Positions 1 through 7,192 of a stretch of 64,000 nt of DNA are shown piece after piece (within the stretch, counting starts at the first letter, position 1; each line of letters starts with the position of its first letter). A program made the translations under genes and the position numbers. The notes beneath the pieces are model-generated. The model did not search any database. It worked only from the letters and a program-made list of their open reading frames with translations, and was not told where the DNA came from. Location of the stretch: assembly GCF_008930665.1 (NCBI RefSeq), contig NZ_PQMG01000005.1:1-64000 (forward strand). Reading direction: 5' to 3'. This DNA comes from Corynebacterium sp. 74A (lineage in GTDB: Bacteria; Actinomycetota; Actinomycetes; Mycobacteriales; Mycobacteriaceae).

Positions 1-127
1 CAGCGAAGCCCTTGAGCGCGGCGTTGATGGTCTCGGAAGAGGTGCAGTTGATGGCCGGGTAGGCGAAGCCGCCCTCCTTGGCCTTGGTCAGCATCTCGTT
101 GTAGACCTCGGGGGTTGCAATTGGCAT
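1..127 (-). CDS. fda: Fructose-bisphosphate aldolase, class II (N-terminal part)
   Basis: Only the first 42 codons lie in the window; the gene runs off the left edge. The product would interconvert fructose-1,6-bisphosphate with dihydroxyacetone phosphate and glyceraldehyde-3-phosphate in glycolysis and gluconeogenesis. The N-terminus reads MPIATPEVYNEM, followed by a FAYPAINCTSSE stretch typical of the long class IIA actinobacterial and fungal enzymes. An ATG at 127 with a purine-rich upstream stretch is the only reasonable start. In C. glutamicum, as I recall, fda lies close to pyrE; here about 21 kb separates them, most of it the ten-gene system at 2920-19082. Confidence 0.93.
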   Translation of the reverse strand, partial: MPIATPEVYNEMLTKAKEGGFAYPAINCTSSETINAALKGFA

Positions 128-240
128 GAAGAAAATCCCTCCATAGAGTGTGGTTGGCGACGCATCTTCTCGAGGCGACCGCCGCAGCCCAACCACGGAG
201 GCAGCGAGACTGCGGATAGCCGATCCGATATGTGCGCTTT

Positions 241-285
241 GATTTTTATTATGCCAGCTTTAGCGCACTATCGCAGTACCTAAAC
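241..285 (-). promoter_or_regulatory. Possible fda promoter in the divergent intergenic region
   Basis: The 323 bases between the fda start and the likely start of the next gene at 451 hold no convincing reading frame. On the minus strand CATAAT at 248-253 preceded by TGG is a plausible extended -10 box, giving an fda leader of roughly 110 bases. No good -35 hexamer sits at the expected spacing. The assignment is inference from one motif. Confidence 0.3.
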
Positions 286-450
286 CGCCCCACAACACGT
301 GAAAAACCACACATTCGGACATGAGCGGGAGTCTTTCTGGGCAAAAAATGTGTCTAAACAAAAATCCGGATGGCACCCTGCGCCCCCCCTACGAACATAT
401 GGCCGAGTGTTTGGCAGACAATGTCGCAGCTGTTTCCTAATATCAGAAGC

Positions 451-1869
451 ATGACTAACACGGGCCTCACCTTGGATCAGCTGCTCGCCGAGCTCGAGCG
501 TGCAGGAACACAGGGCGCAGAGGAGCAGGCGAATGTATTGCTTGCAGCCACCAACCCTCTCGCGCCCGACTGGAGCGAGGCGGACTATGGCGCCCTGCGA
601 CTGATCTTGGACGATCACTACACCGCACTGCTCGGCCGTGAAGTGGAGAACATGTGCTTCAACCGGGGTCCTGTTCTCGCCGATACCCTGCGGCAGCTCA
701 ATCAGCGGCAACTCGCGGTGGCCCTTGTTCTCGGCACGACCCCCGCTCTGCAGAATGCGCAGGCGTGGCTGGCCTGCTCCGAGTATCTCTACCAAGACCC
801 CACCTTCAACCAGCGCCAAGCGCTTCTGGAGCGGATGGACGCTGATTCCCTCAAGCTGCTGGATCTCCTCTACGAACACTACGACGCCACGCAGCAGGCT
901 GCCGAGCAGCAGCAGGCGGAACAAAGGGAAGCAGAGCAACGGGAAGCAGAGACCGATCCCACCTGTGCGACCTCCATGGCCGAGTACTTCGGCGATGAGG
1001 CCTATGCCCAGGGCCACCGCATGGCGGACTTTCCGTATCCGCTCGAGGAGTACTTCGCGCCCCTCGCCACCGCGCAACCCGACCTTGTGGAGCACTGCGC
1101 CACGCTGTTTACTGCGCAGCTCTACGCGGAGGCCAAGGGAAATCAGATGATTCCTCCGGCACGGGTGCCGGAGTTCGCGAAGATCTTTGATCAGTATGTC
1201 TTGGCTCGTGCCGCCTCCGAGTCCGCGCTGCCTGAGATGGCGCCGGCACTTCATGCCTGGATGCAGGTGATACCACTTCTTCCCGCCTCGATGGTGGCGG
1301 ATATTCCCCGCCTCAGCCGCTATTTGTCCCTCGGTAATCACCTCGAGGCCCAGGCGCGCAATCCCGACGATGTCCGCACCGTGTTGCCGCTGTTTCTGAC
1401 TTATGTGGACGCCGCCCAGTACTTCAATGACTATAAGGCCGTCGCCGTGTCCTTGGTCAGTATGTGTCGGCTGGCCGAGTCCGTCGGCCCAGAGACCCAA
1501 CGTGCGGCCTTGGATAAAGCCCTACCGATCCTGCACGACGCCTGTTTCACCGAGCATGCCACCACGGTGACCACGCAGTACCTATACCTCGTGCGCCAAT
1601 CCGCCCAGCTGCGCCACTCCAGCGGCGAGTATGAAGCGGCTATTCAGGAAGCGGAACGGTGCGGCGGGATCTTCGATATCGACCAGCTCTCGCCTGCAGC
1701 GGCCAAGCAGCTTGCCTATCTCTATGAGCTGCACGCCGCACTGCTGCATCAGCTGCGCGGCCCGCAGGCCTCGGCGCCGCTGTTTAAAAAGACGCTGCGC
1801 GCCTTCCGCCAGCTGGGAATGGATGAGGACGCCCACCGCGTGAAAACACGTTTCACCACGGGCCGCTAA
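451..1869 (+). CDS. Hypothetical alpha-helical, TPR-like protein
   Basis: I do not recognise this 472-residue protein. It has no signal peptide or membrane segment, so it is probably cytoplasmic. The sequence is rich in Ala, Leu, Glu and Gln, with a Q/E-rich helical linker (three EQREA-like units around residues 158-170) and a C-terminal half whose regularly spaced helices look like tetratricopeptide or other solenoid repeats. The frame stays open upstream to ATGs at 370 and 421, but the first 27 residues have unnatural composition and MTNTGLTLDQL at 451 looks like a genuine N-terminus; no start has a strong ribosome binding site. The gene lies between fda and an S66 peptidase 46 bases downstream on the same strand, so the two may be co-transcribed. 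Confidence 0.7.
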   Translation: MTNTGLTLDQLLAELERAGTQGAEEQANVLLAATNPLAPDWSEADYGALRLILDDHYTALLGREVENMCFNRGPVLADTLRQLNQRQLAVALVLGTTPALQNAQAWLACSEYLYQDPTFNQRQALLERMDADSLKLLDLLYEHYDATQQAAEQQQAEQREAEQREAETDPTCATSMAEYFGDEAYAQGHRMADFPYPLEEYFAPLATAQPDLVEHCATLFTAQLYAEAKGNQMIPPARVPEFAKIFDQYVLARAASESALPEMAPALHAWMQVIPLLPASMVADIPRLSRYLSLGNHLEAQARNPDDVRTVLPLFLTYVDAAQYFNDYKAVAVSLVSMCRLAESVGPETQRAALDKALPILHDACFTEHATTVTTQYLYLVRQSAQLRHSSGEYEAAIQEAERCGGIFDIDQLSPAAAKQLAYLYELHAALLHQLRGPQASAPLFKKTLRAFRQLGMDEDAHRVKTRFTTGR

Positions 1870-1915
1870 GACGCCCGCGCACCTCTCGCCGCAGCCCGCG
1901 CTAGAGTGAGAGGCC

Positions 1916-2938
1916 ATGAAGCTCGCTGTTATCTCGCCCTCTTTTGCTGCCGCCGGCGCTTTCCCTGAGGTCTACGCCCAGGCGCTCGCGCGCCTGCGGG
2001 AGCTCGGATTCGAGCCGGTGGAGTTTCCCACCACCCGCACCGTCGGCGCCTCCGCCGAGGCTCGTGCCCGCGATATCACCGCGGCCTTCGCCGATCCCAC
2101 GGTCGCTGGGATACTCGCCGTTATTGGCGGCGATGATCAGCTCCAGGTGATCCCGCATCTGGATGATGAGGTGATTCGGCACAACCCCAAGCCCTTCCTC
2201 GGCTACTCCGATAACACCAACCTGCACAACCATCTGTGGCAGCTGGGGGTTCAGAGCTTCTATGGCGGTTCCACCCATGTGCACCTCGGGTCCGGGCCGT
2301 ATATCGATCCCGAACACCGCGCCTCCTTTCTCGCCGCCCTGCGCGATGGCGGCCGCCTCGAGATCACCCCGGTGGACGCCTCGGAGGATGTTGGGGTGGA
2401 CTGGACTCAGCCTGCGGCCTTGCGCAGCTTCGGTGAGCGCCGCCCGGCGCGCCCGTGGCAGTGGCGTGGGGCGCGCGATCGCGTCAGCGGCGCCACCTGG
2501 GGCGGCTGCATTGAGGTGATTGATCAGCTGGCCATGGCGGGGCGTATGCCGACGCTGGACAGGCTGCGGGGCCACATCATTCTGCTCGAGGCCAGCGAGA
2601 ACCTCACCCCGCCGGATCAGATCATGCGGTGGGTGCGCGGGCTCGGCGAGTGGGGGCTTTTCGACGTCGCCGCGGGGCTCATGATCGCCTCCCCGCCGGT
2701 GAGCTCGCTGGAGGTTATTCCCTCACAGGCGCAGCAGGATGCTGCCTGGCAGGCCCAGTGCGATGTGATCTTCGAACAGCTTGCGCACTATAACCCCGAG
2801 CTGCCTGCCGTGTTCGGGGTGCCTTTTGGGCATACGCGGCCGCAATGGATCCTCCCCTATGGCGGGCAGCTCACCCTCGACGCCGCGCAGCGTCGAGCCT
2901 TCGCCGACTACCAGGTGAACTATCCGCGGCGGCGATAG
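1916..2938 (+). CDS. S66-family peptidase (LD-carboxypeptidase / MccF-like)
   Basis: The 340-residue length suits the S66 serine peptidases, which are either LD-carboxypeptidases trimming murein tetrapeptides or MccF-type enzymes cleaving microcin-C-like peptidyl-nucleotides. The nucleophile motif GYSDNT (Ser98) follows the family's GG-D segment (IGGDD, residues 70-74). The later Glu (LLEASEN) and His (PFGHTRP) expected for the Ser-Glu-His triad are both present. There is no signal peptide, so it should act in the cytoplasm. The ATG start is followed directly by the beta strand KLAVISPS. Its 3' end overlaps the convergent membrane-protein gene by 19 bases. LdcA versus MccF function cannot be decided by eye. 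Confidence 0.85.
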   Translation: MKLAVISPSFAAAGAFPEVYAQALARLRELGFEPVEFPTTRTVGASAEARARDITAAFADPTVAGILAVIGGDDQLQVIPHLDDEVIRHNPKPFLGYSDNTNLHNHLWQLGVQSFYGGSTHVHLGSGPYIDPEHRASFLAALRDGGRLEITPVDASEDVGVDWTQPAALRSFGERRPARPWQWRGARDRVSGATWGGCIEVIDQLAMAGRMPTLDRLRGHIILLEASENLTPPDQIMRWVRGLGEWGLFDVAAGLMIASPPVSSLEVIPSQAQQDAAWQAQCDVIFEQLAHYNPELPAVFGVPFGHTRPQWILPYGGQLTLDAAQRRAFADYQVNYPRRR

Positions 2939-3399
2939 CCAAACCAGGCGCTATTAAAGGGCAGCCACACCAGCACCGCGGCCAGTACCGCGATGATGGT
3001 GGCAATCCACAACTTCCCCACCACGATGAGGAAGATGGCGGCCACCGACACCGCCGTCAGCAGCCACCGCCCCCATTGCTGGGCTTTGAGCACGGCAACC
3101 ACCCCCGTCGCGATGACCGCGATGGCTAGTACCTGCATAATCACCAGCAGATCGCGGGCGTTAGAGCGCATCAATTCCTGGACGAGGGCCGTAAGCAGCC
3201 AGCCCACCAACCCCAGATACAGCGCCGCGGCACCCCACACGGGCAGGGGCGCGGTGCGTATCGAGGTGGCGGTGAAGCTCGGGGAATACTTCGCCGTAGT
3301 ATCGTGCACCACGCCCGTGGTATAGGAATGCGCGGAGCGGGGAGTGGTGGGGCGCTTCTGCTCGGAGGAAAACTCCCACTGGGGTTCGGTGGAGCTCAT
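2920..3399 (-). CDS. Four-TM membrane protein, last gene of the tubulin/GTPase operon
   Basis: This 159-residue protein has a hydrophilic Ser/Thr-rich N-terminal 50 residues and four hydrophobic segments at about 53-72, 83-104, 110-128 and 129-147, ending in an Arg-rich tail (YRRRG). It is not recognised by family. It is the most distal gene of a ten-gene minus-strand run: its ATG lies four bases after the stop of the GTPase gene, so it is probably translated from the same message. Its position suggests a membrane partner or effector for the GTPase, which is inference. Its 3' end overlaps the converging S66 peptidase gene by 19 bases. Confidence 0.75.
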   Translation of the reverse strand: MSSTEPQWEFSSEQKRPTTPRSAHSYTTGVVHDTTAKYSPSFTATSIRTAPLPVWGAAALYLGLVGWLLTALVQELMRSNARDLLVIMQVLAIAVIATGVVAVLKAQQWGRWLLTAVSVAAIFLIVVGKLWIATIIAVLAAVLVWLPFNSAWFGYRRRG

Positions 3400-3403
3400 C
3401 TGC

Positions 3404-4420
3404 TTAGTCTTCTTTCAACACGTTGCGTTGGGTGAGGATCCACAGCAGCGGATCTAAACAGCGGTAGGGGGCGATGCCTTTGCGGCTGAGGCGCTCGCCC
3501 ATCGGGGAATCGCCGAGCGAGGACACCGCAAAATAGGAGTGATCGCTGTCCATATAGGCTGCTTCCACCTTGTTCAGCAATACCCCGGCCTTCATGTAGC
3601 CCAGCAGCGACTTCACTTCGAGGTTCAGCACCTTCTGAGCTTCGGGGTTGTAGTCCCAGCCATTGTCGCGGCGGAAAGCCGCGCCACGGTTGCCCATGAT
3701 GGCCTTCCATTCTCCTTCGGGCATGCGCTCGAGAATCTGCAGCGAGTCGAACTTGGAGATCGCAAGCGCCAGCGGCGGTCGGGCATCGCCCAGGATGCGC
3801 ATGAGATTGGTGAACACATCCTCGGGGTTGCCTCCCAGCCCGTCTTGGCGCGGCACCAGACCCTGCACATAGGCCTGAACCGAGGGCACCAGCAGCGGGT
3901 CAAAGAGCATAATCACCAGATCGGCGTCGCGGAAGAAGCTCAGCGCGTCCCGATCCACGCTCGGGTTTTCCAAATCCTCGCCGGCAACGTCGCGAAGCAC
4001 CACATAATTAGGGCGCTCAACACCGTCCCTATCGGGCCACGTGCCGAGAGAGAAAATGAAAGGATCCCGCTGATAGGCGTCCTCCTGGCTGCTGGTGGGG
4101 GTGGGCGCCATCTGCTTCATCTCCACGTAGAGCGGCTGCTCATAGTGTTTGGCGTAGCGCTCCTTCGTAGAGGCAGTCACCGGTTCCACCACCATGCCCG
4201 GGAATTTCTCGTTGGCCAGCAGCTCCAGCTGCTTCACGACGACCGCCAGATAGAGGCTTTTGCCGGTGGCGCGGGCGCCCGCCATCACCACGCAGTGCAC
4301 GACGGCCTCACCCCAATCGGCCGGCAGCTGCTCCCCAGAGCGAGTGCTCGTCGGTGCGGTGTCGAGGTATTGGAATGTGTCCGGGCAACGCGGGCCCGCA
4401 TACACCGGAGCGGTCGACAT
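3404..4420 (-). CDS. TRAFAC-like P-loop GTPase (DO-GTPase type)
   Basis: A soluble nucleotide-binding protein of 338 residues. The P-loop GARATGKS lies at about residues 48-55, the DVAGED motif in mid-protein fits the DxxG/Walker B (G3) position, and SKFD matches the NKxD-like G4 element that favours guanine. The remaining C-terminal region is helical. The overall pattern resembles the GTPases that I recall in predicted bacterial conflict systems together with GAP1 and tubulin-like proteins; that is recollection, not a search result. ATG 4420 is preferred because AGGAGG lies nine bases upstream and the start overlaps the previous stop as TGATG; ATG 4426 is the alternative. Its partner is probably the GAP1-like protein three genes upstream. 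Confidence 0.78.
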   Translation of the reverse strand: MSTAPVYAGPRCPDTFQYLDTAPTSTRSGEQLPADWGEAVVHCVVMAGARATGKSLYLAVVVKQLELLANEKFPGMVVEPVTASTKERYAKHYEQPLYVEMKQMAPTPTSSQEDAYQRDPFIFSLGTWPDRDGVERPNYVVLRDVAGEDLENPSVDRDALSFFRDADLVIMLFDPLLVPSVQAYVQGLVPRQDGLGGNPEDVFTNLMRILGDARPPLALAISKFDSLQILERMPEGEWKAIMGNRGAAFRRDNGWDYNPEAQKVLNLEVKSLLGYMKAGVLLNKVEAAYMDSDHSYFAVSSLGDSPMGERLSRKGIAPYRCLDPLLWILTQRNVLKED

Positions 4421-5169
4421 CACCATCGTCCTCCTTCCATATCGGCGTCGTTGAATCTCATCCTGCCCAGCTCAACCGCTGCATCCTGCTCGGGCGCGCT
4501 GTGCTCATCGGCGCACAACCAGTGCACCAGCACCTCGGCCTCGTCCTGGAGATCAGCGCGATCACCCGTGCTCAGTGAGTGGTGCAGGGCATCGTCGATC
4601 ACCAGCAGATCCAAGGGATAGCGATCGCCATAGGCGCTGCGATACATCTCGGCCTCGCGGCGGGCATCAGGGCCCAGCACAATCACGAGGGTGCGCCGGG
4701 TGGGCACGGACAAGGAGGGGCGCAGGTGGGTACTCAGCACGGCCACGCACTCCTCCGACTCCAGCGAGCTGAGATCAGCCCCCACGGTGGTCGCGGCACC
4801 CGCGCCGGCAGTGCTGTGATCGTCCACAGCGATGGAAAAGTATTCTGCAACGCCGTCGAGAATCTCGCGGACAGGCCCCAGATCTACCTCCTGCAAGGCC
4901 GCGGTGACAGCGGCCGAATCATCCATCCACACGCTGCAGCGCCGGACCTGCGCCCGCGGGGCATCGATACTGGTCAATGCCGAGTACACGGTGGTGGTCG
5001 AGCGCGACAGGGTGGTGGAAATACCCGCATCCACGGCAGTGACCTGCACTGCCCCGTCCCGCGGGGAGAGGGTGAGCACGGTCTTCTCATGCAGCCCGTC
5101 GAGGCGAATCTCCTCGGTCTGCACGGTCACTGGCTTCGCCGTGGCGGGCTGGATGACCCGCATAATCAC
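4420..5169 (-). CDS. Hypothetical protein, operon component of unknown function
   Basis: A 249-residue protein with no membrane segment and no motif I can name. The first half is beta-rich with alternating Val/Thr/Ser, and the second half has a Rossmann-like feel (RRTLVIVLG near residue 155 and LDLLVIDDA near 190) but lacks a glycine-rich loop. The GTG at 5169 overlaps the stop of the preceding 78-residue gene as GTGA, and the stop overlaps the GTPase start, so translation of all three is probably coupled. An ATG two codons later is an alternative start. A role as a regulatory or targeting subunit of the GTPase is inference from position alone. Confidence 0.72.
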   Translation of the reverse strand: MIMRVIQPATAKPVTVQTEEIRLDGLHEKTVLTLSPRDGAVQVTAVDAGISTTLSRSTTTVYSALTSIDAPRAQVRRCSVWMDDSAAVTAALQEVDLGPVREILDGVAEYFSIAVDDHSTAGAGAATTVGADLSSLESEECVAVLSTHLRPSLSVPTRRTLVIVLGPDARREAEMYRSAYGDRYPLDLLVIDDALHHSLSTGDRADLQDEAEVLVHWLCADEHSAPEQDAAVELGRMRFNDADMEGGRW

Positions 5170-5402
5170 GGAGTGGTCTGGGGAAACTCCGCGCCCCTAT
5201 CCGGTGTGAGCGCGAGGGCGACATCACCGTGCAGCTCCGTAATCACGGTATCTGCGGCGCTGTACTGGTTGTGGATGAGCTCGCCACGCACATCGAGGCG
5301 CACATCCATCTCATCGCCACTGACGCGGGTAGCACTGACTTTGATGAAGTCACCGAGGGGCAGCTCATAGCTGTGGCCGCCGCCGAGAGTAACGGTATTC
5401 AT
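5166..5402 (-). CDS. Small hypothetical protein of the tubulin/GTPase operon
   Basis: A 78-residue protein of all-beta appearance: MNTVTLGGGHSYELPLG leads into alternating strands (VSATRV, MDVRLDVR, ALALTP). It has no cysteines, signal peptide or membrane segment. It lies five bases after the GAP1-like gene and its stop is shared with the next gene's GTG start (GTGA), which argues strongly that it is real despite its size. I recognise no family; a small beta-barrel or Ig-like adaptor is the best structural guess. Confidence 0.68.
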   Translation of the reverse strand: MNTVTLGGGHSYELPLGDFIKVSATRVSGDEMDVRLDVRGELIHNQYSAADTVITELHGDVALALTPDRGAEFPQTTP

Positions 5403-5407
5403 ATCTC

Positions 5408-7192
5408 TTAGTACCTTTCCGGTCGCATATCACTGCCCGAATCGCGCAGCAGCCGCTGTATTTGTGGCCCAAGATAGCGGGCACTGTCCTGGTTCTCGGG
5501 TGCGCGCATCAGCTGCGCCACCGCGTCTTCGATACATCTAAAAGGAGTGCGGTCGCAATAGAGAATCTCTTCAATCGTGTCCTTATGCGCGAGAAGATCG
5601 TCGACCTCCTTGGCAAAGAAACTCTGCAGGCGATCGAGATCGTGGCGCTGCAACTGGAGTAGCGGCCCTATGCTGTCGCAGGCATGCACATCGCTGACCA
5701 ACGCCACCAGTGCGCAGCGGGCGCGCAACCGCAGAATGTCATCGCTGAGCGTCGTCAGTGCGGCGAGGCGATTCATCCGAATGACTAGACGGGTGTTTGT
5801 AGCAGCCTCGTCCGGTTCTTCGGTGATGTACCACTGCGTCATCATCTCCACGAAGGCCGGCAGCGGCAGCCGGATCAGACGCAGATCGTCGTCTGTGACC
5901 ACACATTCTCCGTTGTATATGCCACCTGGGGATAGCTCGGGGACAGGCGGTGGGGCCAGCGGCGCGGACGGAACCATGTCCCGCTCGAGGTCGGCCACAA
6001 ACTCCTCATCACTCAACGACAGCTCTGCGTCATCGACGTCCGCCCCCTGCGAGCTCGGCCATTCCTGCTGCAGGGGCCCCAGCTGCTCGAAGCTGAAAGA
6101 AGGATAGTCCTGCATGTCTCCGAGGGCGGCCGTGGCAGCGGAGGATCCTTGTTCACCCAAGCTCATGCGTTCCTGTCCGCCCCATGCCGCACTGCTTTCC
6201 TCCTGCTGCGCGGACTCCTGTGGGCGCGCAGCGAGCGGTGCTGCGGCCGGGTCAGCCACAGCCGAGTCCGCCACAGCCGAGTCAGTCACAGCGGGGTCCG
6301 CGACGATAGGATCCGTCGCGCTGGTGCTGGGGGCGCGCAGCACCTCCGGCAGTGGGGCGGTCACATCCAGCACCACCGCGTGTTCTGGCACCACCTCCCG
6401 CGCCAGTTCGACATGCTCCGCACGCACCGCCACCAGCTGGGCTTTCGTGCCGAGCATATCGGCGAGACGCTCGGCGTTGTGGAAGGTGGCAAAGCTCGTG
6501 TTCTCCCCGTGGGCGCGATAGACCGCGGCCACCCACAGCGGAGATTCAGCCAGGGGGCAGGCCAGCACCACAGGGGCGCCGGTGCGCAGGGCCGCCACTG
6601 CGGCATCCACATACTCCCGGCGCGGCCCGCCGCTGCTGTGAGCCGAGAGATTCTCCCACGGCACGGGCAGCTCGGCCGACTCGGCCGAGGCGGTGAGGAA
6701 GCGGTGCAGCACGGCGTCGCTCAGCGGCCCAGGCTCGGTGATCGCGGCGGGAAGCGCTGCGGCATCGACCTCTCGTTTGCCAAAGGGTGCAGGGATCTGT
6801 GGGGAATACATCATCCTGATCGGGTCCACCTGCGCGGCGGAATCGTGCACCTGCACAAAGGTGAACACATTGCCCGGCCTGCCGGAGGCGTCCTGCCCGG
6901 CATGGCAGGAGGCATAGAAGGCCCACACCGTATTGCCCTCGGCATCGCTTGTCGGCAGCCATGCGAAACGCCGATTAAGGTGCGCGATCTCCGCACTACT
7001 CGGGTAGTTTCCGAAGCGGGCGCCGTCGACAAGCGTGGAGGGAATAGTGGGACGCAGCTGCGCAATCAGCTGCTGGGTGATCCGCCCCGTGCTATCGCCC
7101 ACGCCCCAACCACCGGCGCGGGTGGAGCTGCGGCCGAAGGAGGCGAAGCTGAAGGTGCCCAGTACGGGCGAGGACACAGACTCAGGGCTCAT
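5408..7192 (-). CDS. GAP1-like GTPase-associated protein
   Basis: The 594-residue product starts with a region whose LGTFSFASFG and GGWGVGD motifs recall the N-terminal domain of GTPase-associated protein 1 (the GAP1 families named in Pfam, as I remember them). An alpha/beta middle segment follows (about residues 50-280), then a low-complexity Ala/Asp/Ser/Val linker near 290-320 built of five-residue repeats, and a helical C-terminal third (from about 420). There is no P-loop and no membrane segment. The ATG at 7192 overlaps the stop of the FN3-like gene as ATGA. The family is known mainly from genomic association with P-loop GTPases, tubulin-like and vWA proteins, all present here. The biochemical activity is unknown. 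Confidence 0.72.
   Translation of the reverse strand: MSPESVSSPVLGTFSFASFGRSSTRAGGWGVGDSTGRITQQLIAQLRPTIPSTLVDGARFGNYPSSAEIAHLNRRFAWLPTSDAEGNTVWAFYASCHAGQDASGRPGNVFTFVQVHDSAAQVDPIRMMYSPQIPAPFGKREVDAAALPAAITEPGPLSDAVLHRFLTASAESAELPVPWENLSAHSSGGPRREYVDAAVAALRTGAPVVLACPLAESPLWVAAVYRAHGENTSFATFHNAERLADMLGTKAQLVAVRAEHVELAREVVPEHAVVLDVTAPLPEVLRAPSTSATDPIVADPAVTDSAVADSAVADPAAAPLAARPQESAQQEESSAAWGGQERMSLGEQGSSAATAALGDMQDYPSFSFEQLGPLQQEWPSSQGADVDDAELSLSDEEFVADLERDMVPSAPLAPPPVPELSPGGIYNGECVVTDDDLRLIRLPLPAFVEMMTQWYITEEPDEAATNTRLVIRMNRLAALTTLSDDILRLRARCALVALVSDVHACDSIGPLLQLQRHDLDRLQSFFAKEVDDLLAHKDTIEEILYCDRTPFRCIEDAVAQLMRAPENQDSARYLGPQIQRLLRDSGSDMRPERY

Noticed and set aside
280..1500. 406-codon minus-strand frame overlapping the hypothetical gene at 451-1869
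   Set aside because: Its translation is low in recognisable structure, with runs of Gly/Leu/Arg, and lacks an RBS; the plus frame has a normal alternating helical pattern. The choice is less secure than for the other shadows.
6255..6315. Short tandem repeat of about 15 bases in the GAP1-like gene
   Set aside because: It encodes an Ala/Asp/Ser/Val linker and keeps frame; ordinary low-complexity sequence, not CRISPR or a mobile element.
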